In this document: one piece after another, positions 26,293 through 35,746 of the stretch
Position numbering within the stretch: position 1 is the first letter of the stretch
Layout: every line of letters begins with the position of its first letter
Origin: Gymnodinialimonas sp. 57CJ19
GTDB lineage: Bacteria > Pseudomonadota > Alphaproteobacteria > Rhodobacterales > Rhodobacteraceae
Assembly (NCBI RefSeq): GCF_038396845.1
Contig: NZ_CP151587.1
Coordinates: 401,001-465,000, forward strand
Reading direction: 5' to 3'
Length of the DNA: 64,000 bases
The notes under the pieces: generated by a model
Database searches by the model: none
Told to the model about the DNA's origin: nothing
The model's input: only the letters and a program-made list of their open reading frames with translations
Made by a program: the position numbers and the translations under genes

Positions 26293-27408
26293 TCAGGCAA
26301 TGCGGTCTTCAGTCTTTGGGTCAAACAAGACGGCTTTGTCCATGTTCACCGCAAATTCAAACGGTTGGCCCGCGTGAACATCAGCGTCCGCCCGCATCCG
26401 CGCGATGCAATCCTTGCCGGAAAGCGTCGTGGACACGAAGGTATCAGCCCCGGCGGGTTCGGTGACGCTAACGGTATTGGTCATCGTCTGAATGTTGCGT
26501 GCATTGCGGTCGGCCCCTTCGGGATCCGTGATTGCCTCGGGCCGGATGCCGAGCATCACGTCGCTGTCGATGTAATTGCGGTAAGCCACCGGCGCGTCTT
26601 CGATCCGCAGGTGGATATCGGCCCCGTCAGCCCCCGCGAACACCGCTTGGATCACGCCGTCTTTCTCGATCAGACGCGCGTTCAGCACATTCATCGCGGG
26701 CGAGCCCATAAACGTCGCCACAAACAGGTTGGCGGGGTTGTCGTAGATCTCTTTCGGGGTGCCGAGTTGCTGCACGTAGCCGTCGTACATCACGGCGATA
26801 CGGGTGGAGAGGGTCATCGCCTCAATCTGGTCGTGGGTGACGTAGACGATGGTGGTGCCAAGCTTCTGGTGCAGCTTCTTGATCTCGGTCCGCATATCCA
26901 CCCGCAGCTTGGCGTCGAGGTTGGACAGCGGCTCGTCAAACAGGAACACATCGGGGTCGCGCACCAAAGCGCGGCCCATGGCGACACGCTGGCGTTGGCC
27001 GCCGGAAAGCTGGCCGGGCTTGCGGTCCAAGAGGTTCTCGATCTGCAACAGCTTGGCGACATCGGCCATGGCCGCGTCCCGCTCTGTCTTGGGGGTGCCC
27101 TGCATTTCCAGCCCGAAGGTGATGTTCTGGCCCACGGTCATGTTCGGGTACAAAGCATAGCTTTGGAACACCATGGCGATGTTGCGCTTGGAGGGCGTCA
27201 CATCGTTGACGACGCGGTCCTTGATCGAGATCTCCCCCGAGGTGATCCCTTCGAGCCCTGCGATCATGTTGAGCAATGTGGACTTGCCGCAGCCCGATGG
27301 GCCGACAAGGACAAGGAACTCTCCCTCCTGCACCTGGATGTCGACCTTATGCAGAACCTCCACCGCGCCGTAGGATTTGGTGACGTTATTGATGTCTAGA
27401 AAACCCAT
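26293..27408 (-). CDS. Sugar ABC transporter ATP-binding protein (UgpC/MalK type)
   Basis: A 371-residue ATPase of the CUT1 sugar importers. Walker [10 protein letters not shown] (about residues 37-45), Q-loop, the signature [19 protein letters not shown] (about 134-152), Walker [14 protein letters not shown] (about 154-166) and the switch His in VTHD (about 190-193) are intact. A C-terminal TOBE/OB domain (about 240-371) is present. It is the last gene of the SBP-permease-permease-ATPase operon; two perfect palindromes lie in the 77-base gap before it. Confidence 0.93.
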   Translation of the reverse strand: MGFLDINNVTKSYGAVEVLHKVDIQVQEGEFLVLVGPSGCGKSTLLNMIAGLEGITSGEISIKDRVVNDVTPSKRNIAMVFQSYALYPNMTVGQNITFGLEMQGTPKTERDAAMADVAKLLQIENLLDRKPGQLSGGQRQRVAMGRALVRDPDVFLFDEPLSNLDAKLRVDMRTEIKKLHQKLGTTIVYVTHDQIEAMTLSTRIAVMYDGYVQQLGTPKEIYDNPANLFVATFMGSPAMNVLNARLIEKDGVIQAVFAGADGADIHLRIEDAPVAYRNYIDSDVMLGIRPEAITDPEGADRNARNIQTMTNTVSVTEPAGADTFVSTTLSGKDCIARMRADADVHAGQPFEFAVNMDKAVLFDPKTEDRIA

Positions 27409-27440
27409 GGATCAGGTCCTTTCAGTGATCGAGAGCACGG

Positions 27441-27487
27441 ATTCTTCGTACGAAGAATCGTCCCCCCGAATTTTCGTACGAAAATTC
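27441..27487. repeat. Two perfect palindromes with a shared TTCGTACGAA core
   Basis: ATTCTTCGTACGAAGAAT (27441-27458) is an 18-bp perfect palindrome; a second of 20 bp (27468-27487) has the same TTCGTACGAA core flanked by GAATT and AATTC-type arms. They are nine bases apart and fill the gap between the second permease and the ATPase, the second touching the permease stop codon. In mRNA they would form two hairpins; as DNA they could bind a dimeric protein. Confidence 0.75.
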
Positions 27488-28367
27488 ATCCCTTCACGCT
27501 GCCGGCCATGAGACCTCGGACGAAGTACCGACCGGCCACGATGTAGACGAGAAGAGTTGGCGCGGCGGCCATGATGGCGCCCGCGAAGTGAACGTTATAT
27601 TCGCGCACACCGGTGCTGGAGTTCACGAGGTTATTGAGCGCGACCGTCATCGGTGCGGCCCCGCCGGACGCGAAGGACGCGCCGAACAGGAAGTCATTCC
27701 AGATGTTGGTGAATTGCCAGATGCAGCAGACCGCGATGATCGGCCCCGACGAAGGCAACATGATCCGCCAGAATATCTGGAAGAACCCTGCCCCGTCGAT
27801 CTGGGCGGCGCGGACCAGCTCGGTCGGGAAGGCGGCGTAGTAGTTGCGGAAATAGAGTGTCGAGAAACCGATGCCATAGACCACATGGACCAAGATCAAC
27901 CCATAGGTCGTGCCAGAGATGTTCAGCAGTCCCAAGACACGTGCCATGGGGATCAGGACGATCTGGAACGGGATGAAGCAGGAAAACAGCAGCAGCCCAA
28001 AGACCCATGTCGCGCCCCGGAAATGCCACTTCGTCAGTACGTAGCCGTTCAGCGCCCCCGCGATGGTGGAGATCGCCACCGCCGGCACGGCCATCGCGAT
28101 GGAGTTGATGAAGTAGGGCCGAAGCCCCGTGGGTGACACGCCGATCTGGGCAGTGGACCAGGCGGACAACCACGGCTCGATCGTCCAGTTGCGTGGCAAG
28201 GACAGCATTCCGCCGCTGGTAATCTCATCCAGCGGTTTCAGCGAGTTCACCGCCATGATGAACAACGGCATCAGGTAGAACAGCGCGAAGAGCACCAGGA
28301 CAAGGTACAGGAACACCCGCGTTACCTTGGAGGACCGAATAACGGTATCGTTGGAAGCAATCGACAT
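27486..28367 (-). CDS. Sugar ABC transporter permease (CUT1, MalG type)
   Basis: A 293-residue inner-membrane permease with six hydrophobic segments. The cytoplasmic EAA loop that meets the ATPase is RAAQIDGAGFFQIFWRIMLPSSGP (about residues 185-208). The N-terminal segment (about 17-37) is followed by a short periplasmic loop of normal size, unlike the second transporter's equivalent. Its start overlaps the stop of the upstream permease by one base. It pairs with that permease to form the channel. Confidence 0.92.
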   Translation of the reverse strand: MSIASNDTVIRSSKVTRVFLYLVLVLFALFYLMPLFIMAVNSLKPLDEITSGGMLSLPRNWTIEPWLSAWSTAQIGVSPTGLRPYFINSIAMAVPAVAISTIAGALNGYVLTKWHFRGATWVFGLLLFSCFIPFQIVLIPMARVLGLLNISGTTYGLILVHVVYGIGFSTLYFRNYYAAFPTELVRAAQIDGAGFFQIFWRIMLPSSGPIIAVCCIWQFTNIWNDFLFGASFASGGAAPMTVALNNLVNSSTGVREYNVHFAGAIMAAAPTLLVYIVAGRYFVRGLMAGSVKG

Positions 28368-29275
28368 CAGTTCTTCTCCCGCAGCTCTGCATAGAGGTAG
28401 GGCACCATGATCGCGGCGATGGTCATCAGCATGATCACAGCCGATGCTGCGCCGATCCCCATCTGGTTTCGCGTGAAGGTGTATTCATACATGAACAGGG
28501 CAGGCAGCCATGTGGAGGTGCCGGGCCCGCCGTCGGTCATTGCCACGACGAGGTCGTAGGATTTGATGGCGAGGTGCGACAGGATCACGAAAGCCGACAG
28601 GAACGCCGGGCGCAGTTGCGGCAGGATGATCCGACGGTACATCTGAAAGTTTGAGGCGCCGTCCATCTGGGCCGCTTTCAGGATTTCGTTGTCGATCCCG
28701 CGCAGGCCTGCAAGGAACATCGCCATCACAAAGCCTGACGACTGCCAGACGGCCGCGATCACGATGGTATAAATCGCCATGTCGCTGTCTTTGATCCAGT
28801 CGAATTGAAAGCTTTCCCACCCCCAGCGCTGCACCGTGACCTCTAGCCCAATGGCGGGGTCCAAAATCCATTTCCAGGCTGTCCCCGTCACGATGAAGGA
28901 CAGGGCCATGGGGTACAGGAAGATCGGGCGCAAAAGGCCCTCGCCCCGGATTTTCATGTCGAGGAAGATGGCAAGGAAAAGTCCGATGATCGTGCTGATG
29001 ACGATATAGAGGCCCGCAAAGATCCCCAGATTGATAATAGCCGTGTCCCATTGGCGCACCCGGAACAGACGCTCGTAGTTCTGAAAACCGACCAGATCGA
29101 AGCTCGGCAACATGCGCGAGCCGGTGAAGCTGAGGTACACCGTGAAGGCGATAAAGCCGTAGACGAACAGGACCATCACGGCGAATGACGGGGCGAGCAC
29201 GATCTTGGGCAGCCAGTTCTGCAGGCGTGTGCGGAAATCCGCGCCCCCAGATAGCATGGGATCGGTTGCGGCCAT
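28367..29275 (-). CDS. Sugar ABC transporter permease (CUT1, MalF type)
   Basis: A 302-residue permease with about six hydrophobic segments and the EAA loop KAAQMDGASNFQMYRRIILPQLRP (about residues 203-226). The ATG at 29275 (MAATDPMLS) is chosen over one eight codons upstream because a GGAGAC stretch is well placed before it. It follows the substrate-binding protein gene by about 100 bases that hold a strong hairpin. Confidence 0.9.
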   Translation of the reverse strand: MAATDPMLSGGADFRTRLQNWLPKIVLAPSFAVMVLFVYGFIAFTVYLSFTGSRMLPSFDLVGFQNYERLFRVRQWDTAIINLGIFAGLYIVISTIIGLFLAIFLDMKIRGEGLLRPIFLYPMALSFIVTGTAWKWILDPAIGLEVTVQRWGWESFQFDWIKDSDMAIYTIVIAAVWQSSGFVMAMFLAGLRGIDNEILKAAQMDGASNFQMYRRIILPQLRPAFLSAFVILSHLAIKSYDLVVAMTDGGPGTSTWLPALFMYEYTFTRNQMGIGAASAVIMLMTIAAIMVPYLYAELREKN

Positions 29276-29342
29276 GGAGCGTCTCCTTAGGTCAAACAAG
29301 AAGTTGCGGGCGGGCAGGAAACAGGAGGCGCCCGACGGGGAT

Positions 29343-29368
29343 GGACCGGCCCCGAAAGGGGCCAGTCC
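29343..29368. other. Intercistronic stem-loop after the binding-protein gene
   Basis: An 11-bp stem with one mismatch (29343-29353 with 29358-29368) and a four-base loop lies between the substrate-binding-protein gene and the first permease. There is no T-run. Such hairpins commonly stabilise the upstream message so that binding protein is made in excess. Confidence 0.6.
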
Positions 29369-29377
29369 GGTTGGTGA

Positions 29378-30628
29378 TTATTGGTTCAGTTCAACCGCTG
29401 TGACCATTTCCTCTGCCGCAGTGGCGGAGTCGTACTCACCGTTGAAATGTGCCGTAATCACGTCAAACATCGCGTTCTGGATGGAGGGTGGGTTGGCGTG
29501 GCCGTGGGCCATGGACCCAAACAGACCGCCGCTTTCGCCAGCCGCTGCCAGATCGGCCATGGCCGCCTGACCGCAGGCATCGAAGGACGATGCGTCGATG
29601 TCGGTCCGTGCGGGCGCAGAGCCTTTGACCACGTTGAACGCGATCTGGAACTCAGGGCTCATCACGGCTGTTGCCATGGCAAGCTGGGATGCCTGATCGC
29701 CTTCGTCGTCCACGCCGAACATGGCGAATTGGTCCGAGTTGAACGTCACGGTGCCTTCGGTGCCGGGCACGCGGAAGCACTGGAATTCTTCGCCAGCGGT
29801 TTGACCGGCGTTGACGAATTCACCCTTCGCCCAGTCGCCCATGATCTGGAACAGCGCTTCGCCGTTGATCACCATGGCCGAGGCCAGGTTCCAGTCGCGG
29901 CCCGAGAAGTTGTCGTCAACGAAACCACGCAGGGTGGCCATCCGGTCGAAGGCTTCAACCATCTGCGCGCCGCCAAGCGCCTCGGGGTCGAGATCGATCA
30001 TGGAAGCCTGATAGAACTCTGGCCCGCCAACACCCATCACCATCGAATCGAAGACAGTGGCGTCTTGCCAAGCCTGACCGCCGTGGGCCAGCGCCGTGTA
30101 ACCGGCATCTTGCGCCGTCTGCATGGCCGCAACGAAGTCTTCCCACGTCTCGGGCTGCTCGATGCCGAGCTCTTCCATCAGCGCCGTATTGGCCCAAACC
30201 CAGTTGGTGGAGTGGACGTTCACCGGGGCTGCAACCCAATGGCCATCGTAGGTGGAGAACGCTTGCAGCGCCTCGGGCACAACTTCGTTCCAGTTCTGCT
30301 CTTCCGCCAGCGCGTCGAGGTTTGCCAGCGAGCCTTCCGCGGCCCAATCCTGGATCGAGAAGCCCAGCATCTGAACGGCGGTGGGGGCGTCGCCTGCGGT
30401 GACGCGGGCACGCAGAACGGTCATGGCGTCAGAGCCACCGCCGCCCGCAACGGGCATATCGGTCCAGCCGATGCCGCTGCCTGCCAGATCTTCGCGCAGA
30501 ACGTTCAACGCAGCGGCTTCACCGCCCGATGTCCACCAGTGCAGAACTTCAACCTCTTGCGCCATCACAGCGCTGGTCGAGAGCGCAACGACAGCGGCGC
30601 CCGTATAGAGTTTTTTCATCATGGTCAT
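29378..30628 (-). CDS. Sugar ABC transporter substrate-binding protein (glucose/mannose type)
   Basis: A 416-residue periplasmic binding protein. The signal peptide [19 protein letters not shown] is followed by the mature start [18 protein letters not shown]; the WWTSGGE block and [17 protein letters not shown] (about residues 59-75) recall the GtsA group of glucose/mannose binders. The ATG at 30628 has GGAGG seven bases upstream. It heads the first sugar ABC operon and is divergent from the LacI gene at 30867, with LacI-type half-sites on both sides of the shared promoter region. Confidence 0.9.
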   Translation of the reverse strand: MTMMKKLYTGAAVVALSTSAVMAQEVEVLHWWTSGGEAAALNVLREDLAGSGIGWTDMPVAGGGGSDAMTVLRARVTAGDAPTAVQMLGFSIQDWAAEGSLANLDALAEEQNWNEVVPEALQAFSTYDGHWVAAPVNVHSTNWVWANTALMEELGIEQPETWEDFVAAMQTAQDAGYTALAHGGQAWQDATVFDSMVMGVGGPEFYQASMIDLDPEALGGAQMVEAFDRMATLRGFVDDNFSGRDWNLASAMVINGEALFQIMGDWAKGEFVNAGQTAGEEFQCFRVPGTEGTVTFNSDQFAMFGVDDEGDQASQLAMATAVMSPEFQIAFNVVKGSAPARTDIDASSFDACGQAAMADLAAAGESGGLFGSMAHGHANPPSIQNAMFDVITAHFNGEYDSATAAEEMVTAVELNQ

Positions 30629-30674
30629 TCGATTTCCTCCCAATTGACCGATCCCCCTCCCGGGGCTGTAAGAA

Positions 30675-30688
30675 TTAAAACGTTACAA
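30675..30688. promoter_or_regulatory. LacI-type operator, site 1 of the sugar ABC promoter
   Basis: TTAAAACGTTACAA, which reads TTGTAACGTTTTAA on the minus strand, shares TT-N2-AACGTT-N2-AA with the site at 30805. It is 47 bases upstream of the binding-protein start. Confidence 0.6.
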
Positions 30689-30804
30689 ATCCGGTTCAAG
30701 TCAACCAGAAATTTCGACGCACACCCGCCAATCTCGCCGCATTGCGGCATATTTCATTGGCGTTTTCTGCATTGCAGAAATGACGAGCGCAGCAATCTGC
30801 ACTA

Positions 30805-30818
30805 TTGTAACGTTTGAA
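30805..30818. promoter_or_regulatory. LacI-type operator, site 2 next to the LacI gene
   Basis: TTGTAACGTTTGAA matches site 1 in 11 consecutive bases (TTGTAACGTTT). It lies 49 bases upstream of the LacI start and 130 bases from site 1 centre to centre, so looping between sites is possible. Confidence 0.6.
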
Positions 30819-30866
30819 ATCCTGCGTAATACAATGCGGAATGTGAACTTTGGGCGACCCTTCACG

Positions 30867-31910
30867 ATGGACCGAGATATTGGCCTGACACAGACTGGCG
30901 ACAAGCCGACGCTGCGCTCTTTGGCCGAGGCCACTGGCTTCTCTGTGGCGACGATTTCCCGGGCTTTGGCGGACGATCCGCGAATCGCTGCAAAAACCCG
31001 GGCCACTGTTGCACAGGCGGCGGCTGATGCGGGTTACGTGCCCGATCGTGCGGCGCGCCGCCTGCGTACCGGGCGCACCCAGGTCGTGACATTGCTGCTG
31101 AACACCGAGCACGAGTTTCTTGGCTTCTCCCATGAATTTCTGGCCGGCATGACCGAAGCGTTGCGCGGCACCGGTTATTCCGTGAACGTCGTGCCTGACC
31201 AAGTGGGCGAGGACCGCCTGGCCCCGGTTCGCAACATCCTGCGCAACCAGCTTGCCGATGGCATCTTGTTCACCCGGACCGAGGCGTTTGACCCCCGCGT
31301 GCGATTGCTGATGGAGGCCAATTTCCCCTTCGTCAGCCATGGCCGTACCGAGTTCACGACGCCCCACCCCTATGTGGATTTCGACAACGAGGCTTTCGCC
31401 CGCACTGCCGTTGAAAGACTGGTCGCCAAGGGCCGCACCCGCCTGTCGATGATCCTGCCGGAGGACCGATTCACCTTCACCCAACACCTGCGCTACGGCT
31501 TTCTGAGTGCCGTGCGCGAGGCGGGCGTTGATTATGAGATCATGGAAGGTGTGACCCTTGATAGCTCGTCCGAGGACATTGTGCGGGCCACCCGCGAAAG
31601 CCGTTTGTCCGCCACACCGCCCGATGGCTACGTGTGCGTGGGCGAGGTGACGGCCCTTGTGACCCTGTCGGCCCTGTATGACAGCGGCGCGGTTTTGGGG
31701 CGCGATGCGGATATTTTTGCCAAACGCGCCTCTCCGATCTTCGACAACATCCGCCCGCGCATCGATTCCGTCTTTGAGGACCTGCGCATGACCGGCCACA
31801 AAATGTCCGAGATGCTTCTGCACCGCATGGCGGGCAACCCGCCGGACGGGCTGACGCACCTGCTGATGCCCGAGTTCGAGCAATCGGGTCACCCCGCGAC
31901 CCAAGGTTGA
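30867..31910 (+). CDS. LacI-family regulator of the first sugar ABC operon
   Basis: A 347-residue LacI regulator with helix-turn-helix TLRSLAEATGFSVATISRAL (about residues 15-34), hinge to about 70 and an effector domain. The ATG at 30867 places the domain normally; a longer reading from 30780 would run through operator site 2. It is divergent from the sugar ABC operon and likely represses it and itself until the sugar arrives. Its recognition-helix residues (SVATIS) differ from those of the other LacI protein in the window (SKSTVS), in line with the different operators. Its end overlaps the aldehyde dehydrogenase gene by 22 bases. Confidence 0.88.
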   Translation: MDRDIGLTQTGDKPTLRSLAEATGFSVATISRALADDPRIAAKTRATVAQAAADAGYVPDRAARRLRTGRTQVVTLLLNTEHEFLGFSHEFLAGMTEALRGTGYSVNVVPDQVGEDRLAPVRNILRNQLADGILFTRTEAFDPRVRLLMEANFPFVSHGRTEFTTPHPYVDFDNEAFARTAVERLVAKGRTRLSMILPEDRFTFTQHLRYGFLSAVREAGVDYEIMEGVTLDSSSEDIVRATRESRLSATPPDGYVCVGEVTALVTLSALYDSGAVLGRDADIFAKRASPIFDNIRPRIDSVFEDLRMTGHKMSEMLLHRMAGNPPDGLTHLLMPEFEQSGHPATQG

Positions 31911-33409
31911 CGGGTGTCCCCGATGCGCATTTGCACGGTTTTGACCTCCAGGAATTCTTCCAGGCCATAGCGCCCCAGCTCTCGGCCTTGGCCGCTTTCC
32001 TTCACGCCACCGAAGGGCATTTCCGGGAAGCCGTCCATCCAGGTGTTGGTCCAGACCGTCCCCGCCTGCACCCGTCTGGCGAAAGAAAGACAGGTGGACA
32101 TATCCTTGGACCACACGCCCGCAGACAAGCCATAAGCGGCGTCATTGCAAAGGCTTAGGGCCTCATCGAGGGTTGTGAAGGTCAGCACGGCAAGGACCGG
32201 GCCAAAGACCTCATCCCGCGCGATGGGCATATCGGGGCGCAGGTTGGTGACCACCGTGGGCTGGTAGAACTGCGGGCCGACGCCGTCCACATCCAACGCC
32301 GCGCCGCCAATGGCGAGGGTCGCGCCCTCGGCCACGGCACCCTGCACATAGCCGTCGATCTTTGCCATATGCTCGGGCGAGATGATCGCGCCGACCTGCG
32401 TCGCGGGGTCCAGCGGATCGCCGAAGGGCACCTTGCGCGACAGGGCGACGACCTTGGCGGTGAGTTCCTCGGCCACGTCCTCATGGACGATGATGCGAGA
32501 GCCGGAGTTGCAGCATTCGCCCGCGTTGAAATAGACGCCGAAGGTGATGGCGTCGGCGGCTTGATCCAGATCCGCATCGGGGAAGATCACCTGCGGGTTC
32601 TTGCCGCCCAGTTCCAGCGAGACCTTCTTGAGCGTCCCGCTTGCCGCCGCCGAAATGCGCTTGCCGACCCCGGTGGAGCCGGTGAAGGAGACCATATCGA
32701 CGCGGGCGTCGGTCGACAGGACCTCGCCCACCGGATCGCCGTAACCCAGCACGATGTTCGCCACACCGGCGGGCAGGCCCGCCTCGATCAGAAACTCGCC
32801 CAGAATGCAGGTGGTGGAGGGGGTGAGTTCCGAGGGTTTGATGACCGCCGTGCAGCCCGCGGCCAAGGCAAAGGGCAGCTTTTGCGAGACGATCAGGAAG
32901 GGGAAGTTCCAAGGGGTAATCATCGAGACGACGCCGATGGGTTCCTTGAGCACAACGCCAAGCATGTCCGGGCCGAGGGCGTTGTGGCTGTCGCCATGCA
33001 CCATCCGCGCGAGGCTGGCGGCATAGCGCCAAAGGTCCGCCGCGCCGCCGATTTCGGCTTTGGCCTGGCTGATCGGCTTGCCAGATTCCAAGGTCTCCAA
33101 CAGGGCGATGCGGTCCAGGTCCCGCTCGATCAGATCGGCGACCTTTAACAGGATCGCCGCGCGCGACGCCCCGCTGGAGAACGCCCAATCGCCGGCATCA
33201 AACGTGGCCCGCGCCGCTGCTATCGCGGCTTCGGCCTCGGGCACCCCGCCCTTGGCGGCGGTGCTGACATGGGTGCCATGGGCCGGAGAGTGCCGTTCCG
33301 ACACGGCCCCATCGGCGCTGTCGCGCCACTGACCGTCAATCAGATGCCGCCCCACGAAGGGTGCAGGCATCGTGGCCCCGGCAGAGGGGATAATCGTCAT
33401 CTTTGTCAT
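31889..33409 (-). CDS. NAD(P)-dependent aldehyde dehydrogenase
   Basis: A 506-residue aldehyde dehydrogenase. The fold blocks VVSMITPWNFPF (about residues 158-169), FTGSTGVGKRI (about 239-249), the general base Glu in SLELGGKNPQ (about 263-272) and the catalytic Cys in FNAGECCNSGSR (about 293-304; two adjacent Cys) are all present. Context, last in an operon with Gfo/Idh, CoA-transferase and enoyl-CoA hydratase under the TTGGAACGTTCCAA operator, suggests oxidation of an aldehyde released in that pathway. ATG at 33409; a second ATG lies three codons on. Confidence 0.92.
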   Translation of the reverse strand: MTKMTIIPSAGATMPAPFVGRHLIDGQWRDSADGAVSERHSPAHGTHVSTAAKGGVPEAEAAIAAARATFDAGDWAFSSGASRAAILLKVADLIERDLDRIALLETLESGKPISQAKAEIGGAADLWRYAASLARMVHGDSHNALGPDMLGVVLKEPIGVVSMITPWNFPFLIVSQKLPFALAAGCTAVIKPSELTPSTTCILGEFLIEAGLPAGVANIVLGYGDPVGEVLSTDARVDMVSFTGSTGVGKRISAAASGTLKKVSLELGGKNPQVIFPDADLDQAADAITFGVYFNAGECCNSGSRIIVHEDVAEELTAKVVALSRKVPFGDPLDPATQVGAIISPEHMAKIDGYVQGAVAEGATLAIGGAALDVDGVGPQFYQPTVVTNLRPDMPIARDEVFGPVLAVLTFTTLDEALSLCNDAAYGLSAGVWSKDMSTCLSFARRVQAGTVWTNTWMDGFPEMPFGGVKESGQGRELGRYGLEEFLEVKTVQMRIGDTRQPWVAG

Positions 33410-33412
33410 GGG

Positions 33413-34177
33413 TCAGGTCCCTCGGAAATCAGGTGAGCGTTTCTCGGCGAAGGCGGCGACGCCTTCGTCCCTATCGTCGGTCGCGCCGACCATGCCGCCG
33501 CCCAACGCCTCGATCATCGCGCCTCGGTCTTCGCCGACAGCCGCGTGGATCTGGTACTTTGCAACCTCGTGGGCACGCGGAGAGGCCGAGATCGCGCCTT
33601 TGGCGATGGCAAGAGCCGTCGCAAGCGGCGTATCGGAGACTTCCGCAAAGCCAAGGGCCTCTGCCTTGGCGGCGCTTACCCGGCGGCCGAACAGCGCCAT
33701 GTCCTTCACCACAGGTTCGGGCAGCAACCGCAACAGGCGCGTGCAGCCGCCCCAACCGGGCACGATGCCCACCTGCGCTTCGGGCAAGCCAAGGGTCACG
33801 CCTGGGCCCATTACCCTAAGGTCAGCGCAGGCGGCCAATTCCAACCCACCGCCGAAGGCATGGCCTTCCAGCACAGCGATTGTTGGCATGGACAGACGTG
33901 CCAAGCGGTCAAAAATGCGGTGGCCTTCGCGCACCCAAAGGCGGGCAAACTGTGTGGGCGTAAGCGCCCCCCAAGCCGCGATGTCGGCCCCGGCGCAGAA
34001 GGCACGGTCGCCCTTGGCGGTAATCAGAACGCAGCGCACCAGCGGCGAGGTTTCAAGGGTCGCGCAGGCGGCGTCCAGCTCTTGCAGCATCGCGCCGGTA
34101 AACGCGTTCAACTTGGCCGGGTTGTCCAGCGTGATCCGGGCGATGGCCCCGTCGATGGAAAGATGTACTGCGCTCAT
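33413..34177 (-). CDS. Enoyl-CoA hydratase/isomerase family protein
   Basis: A 254-residue crotonase-fold protein. CoA-pocket segment AFCAGADIAAWG (about residues 59-70) and the oxyanion-hole HAFGGGLELAACADLRV (about 104-120) are clear. At the position of the second catalytic Glu the sequence is PEAQVGIVPGWGG (about 131-143), with a Glu, so hydratase activity is possible. The acyl-CoA acted on is unknown. The start overlaps the CoA-transferase stop by four bases. Confidence 0.87.
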   Translation of the reverse strand: MSAVHLSIDGAIARITLDNPAKLNAFTGAMLQELDAACATLETSPLVRCVLITAKGDRAFCAGADIAAWGALTPTQFARLWVREGHRIFDRLARLSMPTIAVLEGHAFGGGLELAACADLRVMGPGVTLGLPEAQVGIVPGWGGCTRLLRLLPEPVVKDMALFGRRVSAAKAEALGFAEVSDTPLATALAIAKGAISASPRAHEVAKYQIHAAVGEDRGAMIEALGGGMVGATDDRDEGVAAFAEKRSPDFRGT

Positions 34178-35745
34178 AATGCGATCCCCATTGGTGCGTC
34201 TTGCAGCAACGATAGCGGCAAGGTTTTCGCGTCGTCCGCGATGCTGACGCGGCCTTGGCTGGCGGCGATGATATCGCGGTCCGGGTCGATGCCGGGCATG
34301 ATCTCGGTCGCGATCAGGCCGCTGTCACCCAGAACCATGACGCACCGCTCGGTGATATAAAGCACTTCTGCCCCCCGCGCCCGGGCCCGGCGGCCCGCGA
34401 AGGTCACATGCTCCACCGCGTCCACCATCTTGGTGAACTTGCCGGGCTTGGAGACATGCAGGCCAGTGTCGGTGATATCGAGCTGAGCGCCCGCCTCGAA
34501 ATAGCCGCTGAACACGATCTTTCGGGCGTTGGCGGTGATGTCCACGAAGCCGCCGCACCCCGCTGTGAGGTAAGGCTTTTTCCCAAGCTTGGAGACGTTG
34601 ACGTTGCCGTCCACGTCCACCTCCATGAACGACAGGAAGGACACGTCAAACCCGCCGCCTTGGAAGTAGCTGAATTGCTGAGGGGACGGCACGAAGGCAT
34701 CGGCGTTCGAGGCGCAGCCGAACGCGAACCCGGTCAGGGGCATCCCGCCGACGGCGCCTTGTTCGATGGCCCAAGTGACGGCGTCATGGGCACCTTCTTC
34801 TAGCAGAACACGGGGCACCATGGCCGATATGCCGAAGCCGAGGTTGGCGGTCATGCCGCGCTTCAGCTCCATCGCGGCGCGGCGGGCGATGATCTTCTCG
34901 ACACCGTGCTCGGCCAAGGCAAAGCTGTCCCACGGGCGCATCACCTCTCCGCTGATCGCGGGATCATAGGGGGTTTCCGTTGTCTGTTTCTGATCGGCGT
35001 CGACCACGATCATATCCACCAGATGTCCCGGCACATGCACATCATGGGGCCGCAGGCTGCCCGCCGCTGTCACACGCTTGACCTGCGCGATGACCAGGCC
35101 GCCGTGGTTGCGCGTGGCAATCGCCTGATCCAACCCGCCCAGATACGCGCCTTCGTGTTCATAGGTCAGGTTGCCGTTTTCGTCTGCCGTGGTGGCGCGG
35201 ATGATGGCCACATCAGGCACGATATTGGGGAAGTGGAGCCACGTGTCGCCCGCGAATTCGGTGCGGTGGACGATGGGCGTTTCCGCCGCAAGCGCATTCA
35301 TGGCGCAGCCTTCGCGGATCGGGTCCACAAAGGTCTCTAGCCCCACTTGTGTCAACACGCCGGGACGGCGCGCGGCCACGTCGCGGTGCATGTCAAAGAG
35401 GATGCCCGAGGGCACATTGTAGGCCGCCACGCGGTCGTCTACCACCATCTGCCAGATCGCGGGCATCGGCAGGGACGACGGCCCCGAGGGATAGCTGCCG
35501 CCGATAATCCGCGCCAGCAAGCCGTCCTTGGCGATGTGGTCCACACCCTTGACGCCATACATGTCCCCCGCCGCAATGGGGTGCAGGGTCGTCAGGTTGC
35601 GCGGCGCACCTTCCGCGTCGTACCGCGCGCCGATGGCTTGCAAAACCGCATCAGGGCAGCCGAGCGCAGAGCTGGCGGACACGGTCACCACCGCGCCGTC
35701 CTTGATCCGGGCGGCCGCTTGTGCCCCTGTGACAACCTTCGACAT
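34174..35745 (-). CDS. Acyl-CoA:acetate/3-ketoacid CoA-transferase (YdiF-like, fused subunits)
   Basis: A 523-residue family I CoA-transferase with alpha and beta parts in one chain. The N-terminal part has VTVSASSALGCPDAVL (about residues 20-35) and the C-terminal part TANLGFGISAMVPRV (about 302-316) with the expected catalytic Glu in WAIEQGAVGG (about 327-336). It moves CoA between short acyl-CoAs and free acids. The ATG at 35745 begins one base after the Gfo/Idh stop, so it is tightly coupled. It suggests that a free organic acid made in this pathway is activated to a CoA ester. Confidence 0.87.
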   Translation of the reverse strand: MSKVVTGAQAAARIKDGAVVTVSASSALGCPDAVLQAIGARYDAEGAPRNLTTLHPIAAGDMYGVKGVDHIAKDGLLARIIGGSYPSGPSSLPMPAIWQMVVDDRVAAYNVPSGILFDMHRDVAARRPGVLTQVGLETFVDPIREGCAMNALAAETPIVHRTEFAGDTWLHFPNIVPDVAIIRATTADENGNLTYEHEGAYLGGLDQAIATRNHGGLVIAQVKRVTAAGSLRPHDVHVPGHLVDMIVVDADQKQTTETPYDPAISGEVMRPWDSFALAEHGVEKIIARRAAMELKRGMTANLGFGISAMVPRVLLEEGAHDAVTWAIEQGAVGGMPLTGFAFGCASNADAFVPSPQQFSYFQGGGFDVSFLSFMEVDVDGNVNVSKLGKKPYLTAGCGGFVDITANARKIVFSGYFEAGAQLDITDTGLHVSKPGKFTKMVDAVEHVTFAGRRARARGAEVLYITERCVMVLGDSGLIATEIMPGIDPDRDIIAASQGRVSIADDAKTLPLSLLQDAPMGIAL

Positions 35746-35746
35746 C

